Below are positions 51,788 to 62,044 of a DNA stretch of 64,000 bases, piece after piece. Below the pieces are notes generated by a model. The model was not told where the DNA came from and searched no databases. It was given only the letters and a program-made list of their open reading frames with translations. The position numbers and the translations under genes are program-made. This DNA is from Ifrita kowaldi (Eukaryota; Chordata; Aves; Passeriformes; Cinclosomatidae): contig VZRS01008353.1 of NCBI GenBank assembly GCA_013398055.1, positions 15,001 through 79,000 of the forward strand, in the 5' to 3' direction. How positions within the stretch are numbered: position 1 is the stretch's first letter; each line of letters opens with the position of its first letter.

Positions 51788-53532
51788 TTTCTCATCATTG
51801 TTTGCACAGTGAAAGATGTCAATTTAAAAAATTAGAATGGAATGGAAAGCCCACAATAAGTAAATCACATAATTGACCCAAGCCAATATATTCAGGAAGG
51901 CAGAAGATTTACAACAAAGAGCAGACTTACTACAAAAAAATGGATCTCGTGCCATTTTTGCTAAATGAGAAACTGCAAGTAATAAAAGTCATGGATTTAT
52001 ACCTGTATCATCCAGTCTTTGAAGAAGTCACTTGATTAAAGTTTAAGATCAGACATCCTGAATATCTTGACTTTGTGAGTAGCTATTTTACCCACAATTG
52101 GGTGTCATTTGAAAATTCCGTATCTTTGAAAATCTGTATTTTCTCAAGTGACCTGCTTCTCAGTAGCCATCAACTCAAGGAGATGCTTCAAAATTAACAA
52201 CTTTTTTTCTTTTATGATCATGAAATTCTGAAATTGGGAGGTGCAAGGCAGGTGCAAATTACTACTTTCTTGCAGCTCTTACAGGGTGACCAAAGTCTTC
52301 AATAGGTCAACTTGGATGCTACAGTATTTCGGAACACACTTGCATGAAAACAAGAATATTAACTCATGCTACTCATACAGGATTCTCTGTTCACACCAGT
52401 CACCGAATGGCTTTGGGGTCATTCACAATGACCTTTTAAATATTTTTTTTATGGCAATAATGTCAAACAACTACAGAATTTACTGCTGCTTAGCCTGAAA
52501 GGGAGCTGTTTCTCAGAATGGGGAACTTGGGGAAGATGTTTTCACTCAGCTGGAAGCTTTATGGGGCAGATTTCATCCAAAGTCCAGCAGTAAATGTCAC
52601 CTCCCTAGAGATTTTGAAACTCAATGCATGTTCAGGCCAAGAAATCAGGTGATGAACCAGAACTTCAGACTCTCAGAAACCAAACACTTTGTGCTTCAGA
52701 GAGATTTTGTTTGGTTTTATTTTTTCTCCATTTTTTGTCCTTTTTCCTTAATTTTGATGGATGATGTTTTGTTCTGCAGTGAGTTTTAACGCGTGTAGCT
52801 GTGGAACATTTTCAATTGTCGCAAACAACAACAACAAAAAGCAATATTTCAATATTTCTCAAGAAAAGGCTTCAAAGGTTTCAGATCTTTTTAAAATGTT
52901 TCTGCTTTATTTTGACGTGGCATAAAAGTTTTGTATGCAGTCTCGCATCCGCTATTGTGACAGCTGTATTTAATGAGTGCAAAATGATCAGAAAAACATC
53001 CTTTACTGTGGGTTGCCATTGCCAGCAGATGACAGGAGAGAGGCAGTACTGTAATAACAGAAGCGATGAAGTAGTTCATATTACTACTGATGAGGTATTT
53101 CTAGCTCAAACGCTTAGGTATGCCTTTTGAAAATAATGCATTGGTCACATTACCTGATCGTTTCATCAGATTTTGTTTCCGAGCGCGTTTTGAAATAAAA
53201 TTGTGCATTCTTAGCCTCAGGTCATGAAGTGGTTGGTTGCGACATATTATTTGGGGATAACACAGTCAGTTTCCATAAGATGAAGAGGGAAAGGTCCTAG
53301 TCTTGTCTATAAATACCGGCCTTTCCATCAAACTAATGCTAAGCATGAAATGCAGATCCACAGATATGCTAGAAATGAAACATTGCACAATACGTTTGAT
53401 TTCTATTTTATACGCATATTTAATATCAGAGTATTTTAGTCCAAATTGGAGAGAGTATAAAAATAAATCTAAATGGATTTGAAAGGCAGGGTATTTCTTT
53501 TTTCAAAGCTTCATCGTTCCTGACTTCCTCTG

Positions 53533-53725
53533 GTGACTGTTAGCTTATCATGCCTTTGTACAGGAGATCTAAGTATTTCATTCTCTCTTGTGTCTCCATA
53601 TGGTACCATTTCGCAGATAGTCTTTCTTTGGTCACAAGATGACAGTGAGAATGGATTGTCAAACTGGACCACTATGACAATTTACTCTGGGGGACAAAAT
53701 CCTGTGGGTGTTTAGAAGCTTTACT
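53533..53725 (+). pseudogene. Convertase exon: P-domain core (GDLSIS...LVSPYGT...NPVG), stop in place of conserved Trp
   Basis: The reading continues exactly from the previous exon: VTVSLSCLCTGDL has the same 13-residue spacing as the family segment between LEHVQ and RRGDL. GDLSIS (53563-53580) and LVSPYGT then match the family GDLxIxLxSPxGT. After a divergent stretch, DDSENGLSNWTTM matches DxSxxGFxNWxFM, and GGQNPVG matches WGENPxG. The next codon is TAG (53713-53715) where the family has an invariant Trp, a one-base change from TGG. A perfect GTAAGT donor follows at 53726. The two Arg before GDL have become Cys and Thr. No AG stands before 53533 (ctctg), so the original acceptor seems lost. 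An alternative acceptor, tttgtacag ending at 53563, would drop ten codons. Confidence 0.93.
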
Positions 53726-54036
53726 GTAAGTTATATTTGATTAACTTATCCCACTACTGACAAATAATTAGGTCAGCAATTAATTTCAAAATGCAAATGT
53801 GCTACAGGCCTTCATATTTTAAGAAATTCCCTTTGTCTTTAGTTTCTACTTGTGTTAAAGTCTTAATGGATTTAGCTGAGTGAAGAAACAAAATTATGTT
53901 TTCTAATGCTTTATTTACTTGGTTGAGTTGGACTTTTTCAGCAAATATTGACAGCAAATGTTTGTTCAGAAATGATCATGTAGGATGGAATTTAATGGAG
54001 TAAGAAAACAGAAGAGTAATGATGAATCACTCATTA

Positions 54037-54061
54037 AAAAAAAAATATATATATATATATT
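54037..54061. repeat. Poly-A followed by (TA)n
   Basis: A run of nine A leads into tatatatatatatat. Confidence 0.92.
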
Positions 54062-54971
54062 CACATTTCTGCTGCAAAATATTTATCTACCTTCATGAAA
54101 TAGGAACAGAAAGAAAAACCAGAGGGTCAGGAGGAGATCATTGAGGCAAAGTCAGTAGTACCTGCTTAAGCAGTCCAAGAAACCAGGGTATATCAGAAAA
54201 AAGCCCACACTTAATATTGCTGCAAGTGTGGCTCAAAGAAACCTATCTACCAGCTTATCTCAGGGACTTTATTATTTAAAAAATACAGATTAAAGGCTCA
54301 ACCCTTCCCAAGAGAAGCTCAAGGGAGTTTTCTGTTGACTTAAGGGAGTGAGGCACTTAAGTCTACATTTTCTGTGATTAAAATAATGCAATTTTTAGAA
54401 AATATTCAAAATATGCAGCTATAAACAAAACCAACCATCTATCCTGATGTAAAATCTGAATGAATTTACATAGGTGGCAGAATTATATTAGAATTTCCTA
54501 TGAGTTATTTTGCTCAATTGTTTCAAGTCAAGGAGAACAACCATGCAAAAATTAGATGAGGTATTTTTACAAAATTTTTACTGACCTGAAGATGAAAAAA
54601 ATTTTTTTTTAATGTTTAACAATGCAAGACACTTTAGAAAAAAGTAATGCTTAAAAAAGTCAAGTTTGGGTTTTTCTGGGCTGTTTTGGTTCAAAATGGT
54701 ATTTTACATCACATTCACTTAAATTAGTAAAGCAAATAAAACTAAACATTGCATTTTTAGGGGATTTTCATTTTGGAAGAAAAACAGAGAGAGAAAGAGG
54801 AGAATTGCATGAGGTCAAACGTGTTTCATGTACACTGAAAAAGCTTGGTTTCCACTCTCCTCCAAAGGATAACCCTCTTTTCCTCTTAAGGAGCTCCTGA
54901 AGAACTTTGAAGCTTCCACTAGGTAGGAGCAGGCAACACAAGACTGAAGCTTGATTTTGAATGAGGGAGAA

Positions 54972-54993
54972 TCTCTCTCTCTCTCTCCCCCCA
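54972..54993. repeat. (CT)n microsatellite
   Basis: tctctctctctctctcccc type run of about 20 bases. Confidence 0.88.
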
Positions 54994-55084
54994 GAGCTGT
55001 GGGAAAGAAAATCAGAATTATATTGGGTTACGAGAGGGCTGAGCTGGTGGGAGCTGAGCAGACAGAAGCTTTCTTGTAAGACAA

Positions 55085-55530
55085 GGCAGTGATCATGCTG
55101 CTCAGCTGTACACTGGCAGGGACCCACATTAAAGAATCGCTTTTCAAAAAAGATACAGCTGCCTTCAAAAGTGTCCAAAGGAGAGGAATGGGAATGATCA
55201 GAAATTTGGGAAATGTCACCTGCAAGGCAATCTGAACTGGGGTGATTTCATCTGGAAAAGAAAATGAGTGGACATGAAAACCAAAGACTTCAAATGTTAA
55301 AAGCCTTCTGGGAAGAGGCAGGGAAGAATTTGTATTTCAAGACTACAGCCAGATGACAGAAGGTGACAGTACTACATTGAAACAAAGGAGAGTCAGGTCA
55401 AATGTTGGTAAAATTTTTCTCACAGTGAAGACATTGAAGCTGTGGAAATGATTGTTTATGGAGAGTCTGGAGTTCCCCCCACTGAAGACCTCTGAGAACA
55501 GGCTGCACAAACTACTTTCCAAAATAATGT
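55085..55530 (+). mobile_element. CR1 LINE, 3' part, degraded
   Basis: The segment aligns in order to the CR1 3' region. It starts with a gtgatcatgctgctcagc part and an actggcagggacccaca part, then gtgtccaaaggagaggaatg, catctggaaaagaaaatgag, ggtcaaatgttggtaaaatt and tttctcacagtgaagacatt. It ends near gcctctgagaacaggctgca-like sequence. Direction is plus, and divergence and small indels are high. Confidence 0.75.
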
Positions 55531-56099
55531 GGATAGAGTTTTTAGCTGAAAGCAATTCCTTAACAGTTATCACACTGATATTTTTAATTGATTTTAAGAG
55601 GCTGATGGAACTTTTGTGATAGTATAAAATACAGTTTTAAATTAATCTAGGGCGAGAAACATACTATGAATTCCCAGCACAGCTGCTGTTATGTGTGAGA
55701 GCAATTGCGGATGGGACTTATCTGCTGAAGCAGGACAGATAGAATGGTCTACGTGACCAGAGGTGAGCTCATTAAAATAACAAAACAAAAAAATAGAAGC
55801 TTTCAGTGATGAATAAACTGCCTTAAATACTGTAAAATAAATCAAGTCAATATGACATAACTTTATCATTAGAGTTGGAGTATATTCAACAGCTTTTAGA
55901 AGCAGAGTCACCACGACTGTGACCAAGCAGAGAAGTACAAGGCAAAGCGATCTCAAGCTCTGTTCCAATATTAATAACAATTTGATATAATAGCAATTAG
56001 GCAAAAATACACAGAATACAACCTGTATAATGCAAGTTTGAGTGAGAATATTATTTCTTTCAGGTAGTATCTGTATATTTGATGAAAAAATATTGTAGT

Positions 56100-56205
56100 A
56101 CCACAGAGTAACAGAATATGCTGAGTTGAACACGCAACGATCACTGAGTCCAGCTCCTGTCCCTGCATAGCACCATCCCCAAGAGTCACACCTATATAAC
56201 ATTCA
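56100..56205 (-). mobile_element. CR1 LINE, terminal fragment on the minus strand
   Basis: The stretch accacagagtaacagaatat, then cgatcactgagtccagctcc, tgtccctgcatagcaccatc and a caagagtcacacc ending is the reverse complement of a CR1 3' terminus as seen in birds. About 100 bases are recognisable. It is inverted relative to the CR1 copy 570 bases upstream. Confidence 0.75.
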
Positions 56206-56547
56206 CTTCACTCTTAAATTTAAAAAAAAGCAAATAAATGTCTCATGTCATTTAAAACATAAATCTTTCAAATCAGAATGATCCCTGGAGTCGCCTGTGT
56301 AAGTGTTAAAGTATGTAACAAGGTAAAAAGAATGTTGAAATATTGTCACACTCTAAAATTAGGACATTTCACTTTATTTTATTACCACATTTGTATCTGT
56401 TTACATTGAAGCATCCACACTAAATATCCTAACCTTTCACAAAAGCCTTCTGCTGGCTTCCCTTCCCTTCACTGCTCGTGAGCTAGTGTTTTCTCTTTGT
56501 CTCAAGCAGGGAGCCGCACATCCCACCTCACACGGTCTGTCTTTCTC

Positions 56548-56622
56548 TCTTTCTGTCATCCTTGGGAAAGAAGGGATTTTCCTTATCCTGTAAAATGGTG
56601 TCTGAGGATTGCCTTGTGGGGA
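56548..56622 (+). mobile_element. Possible MIR-like fragment
   Basis: The stretch from about catccttgggaaagaaggga through ttccttatcctgtaaaatgg resembles the MIR segment with accttgggcaag and tttcctcatctgtaaaatgg, but it is short and lacks the rest of the element. It could be chance. Confidence 0.35.
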
Positions 56623-59600
56623 TCAGAGGGGCATTTCCCTTGGGATTGCCAGGCAATGGCTGAGGCCTGATGAGTATTTGTTTCTCCTGTCATCCATTCT
56701 GAGGGGCATAATCCCACAGAAATCAGTGGGGAGTTTTAATATGGACTTTGAAGACCAGATATGCCTAAGAACATAAAGGTGATTAAGAAATTATTCTACT
56801 GACACTTTCCCAACAATCTGGGGCTGGCTTTTTTTGAAAAATAAACCAAAAAAAAAAGTCTTCCTTTGTTTTTCATGAATATCAGATGACAAATCTTAGC
56901 CTATAAGAAAGCTTATAGCCTAAACCACATTTGGCATACAACTGCAAGCACAGGTTCCAACTTCAGGTAAACTTCTTATGCTAAACCCTCCCAGTGGTGT
57001 CATTTGGATCCCAAGTGTAGCTTTGAAGTTGGCCTGATTCTTCTCTTTTTTGTTTCAACTCCAGTAAAGCTTGTCCATGTATATGAAGATAGTGGTACAA
57101 CCGTTTTTTTTAAATAAGTGAAATTCACAAGATTTACCAAAAAATGCAAAGTTTAACTTGACATTTTTAAAGAAACATCTTATCTAACATTCTGCTAATG
57201 TAAAGTTTTCCTTTTGTAATATAGGATACGTAGTATGGCACTGTAAAAGGCCTCTTTTTTTTATAACAAAGTAGAGTCATACTCTAGACTGCCTGGTGTC
57301 ATCTCAAAGCATGTATCCCCTCTGCACCCTGCAGCTGCCCCACAATCTGTCTTTGAGTGTCTCCCATCTGCTTGGGCCCCAGACATTTGGCATCCCTTTG
57401 TTTCAGGGGCCAAATCTCCAAACCAAGGAAGCAGATACAGACTCCAAAGAACCCACTGCCTTTCAGAACATGCTCTCAGCAGAGCGAGGAGTTTATTACT
57501 CTTGAAAAGCCTCTTCAGCACTCCAAAATCCCCACTTCAAGTGTCATAACCACTTGCAGGCATCAACATCCTGTAACAGCTACCACAGAAGATGTTGAAG
57601 AGTAGCAGAAAGAAGAAAGATACCTTAAGCCAGATGGCACACTTTAATTTTTTGAGGAATAGTACAACCACACACAAAAGCCAACCAACAGAGAAAAAAA
57701 GCAGGGAAAGAGAGGGGAATTCATTACCTGGAAATCACACACTTGTCTGGGAAAGGATGTGGGGGGAGCAGCTTCCTTTTCTTCAGAAAACACATATTGC
57801 AGCATCTTCATTCATTCTCATAAGAAAAAAATAAGTATGAAACCTTGAGAGTGATTACCTGTGCAGCTCTCTTCCTTACCACCCTAGTCAGCCACCCATG
57901 ACAACAGTGCCAGTTAGAGAGTCCCAACCAGCAAAAGGATTAAAAAAGAAAAAAGTAAAGTGGAAAAACGCCTCAGGCCCCACACATGTGACTTCACAGC
58001 AAAACCTAGAGCCAGCCCTGAAGGGTCTGGTACAGAGAGCGAAGTAATGTGACTGTGATTAGGATGTGTGGAAATTAGAAGCCCTCTTGTTTTAAGAAGG
58101 CAGGTTATCTACCAAGCCTGCTCTACACTTCTTTTAACTGTAATGCAGTGAACAAAGGCTGTCTGTAGAAGATGCTGTATTTCTCTGCTCAGCCTGTGTC
58201 ACTTAGAGCTTTTTATGCTAGACTCGTTTTAAAAACTTCAATTTAAACCAACATGAAAGGTCCTTAAACAGTAAATAGCATATTATATCAAAAACAAATA
58301 GATTAAAAAGTGAACAACCATAGCCAGTATATCTCTTTCCAGAGGAGTTTCACTTTTCACACTAACTAAAACTCTAAGACTGGCAGATCTGGGCCAGAGG
58401 TTTGTAATGGGCCCTTTACGGTTTTTTTTTCTCCCTCTCCAGAGATAAATAATCAGTTTTAGAGAACTGATAAAAAGAGACAAGAATGAAAAGTGAGTAT
58501 GACACCGTTATGAGAAGGATTTTTCATCTGTTTCTTAAATGCAGCACCTTTATTTCAGATTGTATTAAAAAAAGAGACGGGAGAGCCAACCAATTTATGT
58601 CGTGCTGCAGTAGTGAATACATATGAATGCATGGAGCACAGCATGAGAGAGATAGGAAATTCACCCAAAATTTCCTGACAAGTTAAAAAAGTTATGTTAT
58701 CATTCAAGAATCATTTATTTGAAAAATAAAAGTAAAAAACAGGCCACATGACTAGAGGCAGCAGAGAATAAAAACACATTGTTTCCAGACAAATCTCCAT
58801 CAAAGACATATGACTCTGGACCCTGAAGTCAGAACATCTTCATATTTTAAATTTCCATGAGCATTTTTAAGAAAAGCTGGAGTTCTGCTATAGAATTTGC
58901 TACACAGTTTTCACTACTGATTGATAACCAGAAGCGGCATTAGCAGTATTTTTCCCCCATCATTCCTCTAAAGCTAATGGAGTTGAGGATTCGTTACTTG
59001 ATCTAATGGCAATAGCTTTCCAATAGACATGCACAGAATCATTGATTAGTTTGTCCTCTTCTTGTTTGCGTTGGAACACTGTTCAATTTACACCAATTAA
59101 AGAATGCTTGGTTTGTGTATTGAAGAATAATTAAGGGATGGAATTCCCTATAGGCTACTAAAAATGACATCTGACTAGAATGGTGATTACAGCATGAAGA
59201 CAGCATTAGTATTTAAATAGTTTGACTGCTATATAAAATCATTACAGCACCTCACCATGAAAAAGAGCATTAGTTAATTTTGCCTATAACAAAATTAGTT
59301 GTATGTATTTGCCTGGTCACTTTAAGTAAATTTGACAAGGCTAATCTTAAAGCTAGTGATCCAGGTTTGGTGGAAGGAGCAGATAGAGCACTGTTTAAAG
59401 CAATCATCTTGATAGATATGTATATAACCTTCAACCAAAATACAAATACACACAAATGAATAACAAGAGCTTTGTCAGAGACGCTCAAATCAAATGTAAA
59501 CATTAAAAACACATCGGTTGCTAAAACTGAAAATCCAAGCGTAACTGGCATGTTAATTATACAACAATCAAGGTTTCACAAACTGTAAACACACAAGAAA

Positions 59601-62022
59601 TCCTTATTTGTCTGCCACTGTGATTGTCAAACCTGTGCTATCCTTTCTAGCACTGCATGGTACAAAGAATCATGGGAAGCAAACAGGCACCATGGAAGGA
59701 CTCATCCTTGCTAGAAGGGCAGACCTGCGAAATATCCCAAATGATTAAAAATATTGGAGTGGCCTAGCCCATCCACGTAATGCCTCTTTAGACAAGCTTG
59801 TTTTTTTCTTTGGACTACAAGGTGGAGGTGAGGTTCATTCTTAAAAATTCTGTTGAGGAAAGAGGACTTTTTATCCTCTGTTTAAATTTCTCCATGCATA
59901 TTAAATTCTATCTCCTAGCCTTAGATTATAGTATCTACAGTAATGGTCTATCCAAAATGTGACAGCAACATCACTGCAACATAAAGTGATTGGGGCCAGT
60001 GCTGAAGCATATTTACATTTCCATAGCCTACTTAAATATCGTGTGTTTGTTTTACTAAACTTAGATACTGTAGTATATTTTATAAGCTCATCCGCCTGCC
60101 TCAAGACCTCACATTGCAGCTACTATCCTTCCTATGAGAATTTATGCAGTTTCGATTGAAGGTTGTCAACACCCTCTTTAACTCAGCAAAGGGTTCTCTG
60201 TGAAGGAACATAAGACTTTTCCATTTAAACCTCTAAGGGCATGTAGGCATGCTTATTGGCATGTCTACATTGTGCAATGCATAACTGTGTCAAAGATGCC
60301 CAAGCTCCAAGTTCCAAATGAGGTGATACATCTGCACAGTACAATATACCCTTATTTGTGTGTGCCAGCACCTCTGGCCAATCTGCAGTGCCTCCCCTTT
60401 GCAGATCAAATTAGTCTTTGGCGCCATGCTGTTCTTGTGAACATGCCTGGCTCTACAGGTCACTTATGGATATCTTCTCTGCACTGTATTCCACTGGATG
60501 GATCTGCCCTAGAATTAGGTTTGGGACAGTACACTTCATCACGTAGTATACCCACTGACTTTCCATGGAGTTTTGTTCCAACATTTAAAAAGTCTTCTCT
60601 TCTGGCTTTTGTTTTCATGTTGGACAAGTAGTTCTCGCTTCTGTACCAGACCTCCTGTTGGGATCTCCCACTACAATATGCCTGACTAGACCCTGGGCTT
60701 TCAGGATTGAGACTAACGCTTCTTTTCAATGAATAATATTCTTTTGCAACAGGGCTGATATAAGGGTGTATTCTTCCTTCCACCCACGAGAAGAAAGTCC
60801 ATTAATTTCAATAGAAACTCTCCATGCAGAAAAGGGAGAAGTGTGCCCCAGGGAACATTCATGGAAGATTAATGGTGAGGAGAGAAAAGTGATACAGTAC
60901 AGGCAGAACAAAATCAGAACCCACCACACAAATAAAACTGGACAAGGGTTCATTTTTTAAAAGTCAGTCAGAAACGGCAGGAAGGCTTTGAAAAAAAAAA
61001 TCAGGGCTGTTTCAGTGCACTTTTGCATACATTGGCTTTCAAGAGACATGAATAGAAACCTAACAGTAACTCTTTTTTCCTACCTCCTTTCACAGGTCTC
61101 ACTGGCAAAGAAGGATTTAGCACTTAATTCCTGTACTTTTATGTGGCAAATTAGGAATTTGCACCTTAAAAGGAAATTGCTTTTCAAACTCCCATAAATT
61201 CTGGATTTTATTTTTTTAAATGGTAGAAAACATTCCCTACTTTCATCCCAACACATAATAAATAGCACTCTCCATTACTGCTCCTCAGAAAGGTGTAGGA
61301 AACTGGACCTGGCCAAAGAGAGGTGTTTATCATTCCTCCTGAGGAGACACTAAGGGTCTGAACCCTGTCCTTAACCCTTTTGTCTCCTCACTCCTTTTTA
61401 GACTAGCGCATTTGCTCTCTTTCTCAAAATCAAATATCTGTTGAGGAAAGCATTTAACTTGACACTTGGTTACTTGATGAAGTAGGGCCTGCTGGCACTG
61501 AAGTGTTGAGACCAAAACCGGAATAACAGAGTTGTAATACGTTTTATTTTTCAGTTTACCATTGGCTAAAAGTAAAACCCCAACACCATTTTTGCATCAT
61601 TTTAGATAATAACTGCTTGGTTTGCAACTGCACCAAAACAGAAGGAAGGTGGTGGAGGAGACTGACACAGCATGAGATCCTGCAGCAGACAGTGGCTGGT
61701 GACTCTCTGTCAGGAAGCAGTGAAATGTGGATGGTGACGCTGACCCCAACACAAGGTCCCAAGTCTGTGGGGCTTGACACTGAAGTGGTGCCCACCAGAG
61801 TGGGACAAAGGACATGATCAAAGAACCTCTGAAGATCTTTTCTTCATGAGGGCAAGACAAGACTGAAAGACAAGGAAGTGCGGCCTAGTGAAGAAGTGCT
61901 CTCTCACAATGTGGCACTACACTGGCAACTGTGGCTGTCAGCAAAACACCTTCCATTCTGACTGTCGACACTAAAGTGAAGATAAGCTTTCAAAAAGGTT
62001 AGTACACACCCTGACTTGGTTT

Positions 62023-62044
62023 ATTTTTGAGTCATTTTTGAGTC
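62023..62044. repeat. 11-base tandem duplication
   Basis: The unit atttttgagtc is present twice in tandem. Confidence 0.95.

Larger units (their letters stand above)
47424..53532. other. Intron of the dead protease gene
   Basis: About 6.1 kb between the two P-domain exons. It holds purine-rich and CA-rich simple repeats near 51.4-51.8 kb. Open stretches on both strands near 50.4-51.5 kb (up to 143 codons) reflect biased composition (pyrimidine-rich) and carry no known domain. Confidence 0.6.
33600..53725 (+). pseudogene. Decayed PCSK (kexin/furin-like) proprotein convertase gene, overall extent
   Basis: Living members of this family are calcium-dependent subtilisin-like serine proteases of the secretory pathway that cut precursors after paired basic residues; each has a pro-domain, a catalytic Asp-His-Ser domain and a P domain. 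Here exon-like blocks on one strand match that family in the correct order: pro-domain end and Asp region, His block, oxyanion-Asn block, Ser block, the FGFGLLDAG end of the catalytic domain, and two P-domain exons. Several blocks are bounded by AG acceptors or GT donors, so this is a gene that lost function in place or an intron-containing duplicate, not a retrocopy. Disabling changes seen directly are a 1-base frameshift with TGA at 41010-41012, TAG at 53713-53715 in place of a conserved Trp, and missing acceptors before 38733 and 53533. The subtype is unresolved: the P-domain part resembles PC1/3, while LLDAG and the shifted-frame GPLRQCVVD resemble furin/PCSK4. The 5' exons and everything after the P-domain core were not recognised. 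Confidence 0.87.
53726..55084. other. Downstream of the last recognised exon
   Basis: A working donor stands at its start, so further exons should follow, but none was recognised in this stretch. It contains the TA and CT microsatellites. Confidence 0.5.

Noticed and set aside
55642..56202. 186-codon minus-strand open frame
   Set aside because: Part of it is antisense to, or inside, a CR1 terminus; no domain, no codon bias, hydrophobic low-complexity stretches as expected for AT-rich DNA.
58060..58095. DVWKLEALL as the family VNWKLILHGT exon
   Set aside because: A three-residue match without acceptor or continuing homology.
58550..58600. Exon after the P-domain core: ttatttcag then attgtattaaaaaaagagac resembling the family RIVNWKLILHGT
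   Set aside because: Acceptor is good but the Trp is missing and only three positions agree; too weak to call.
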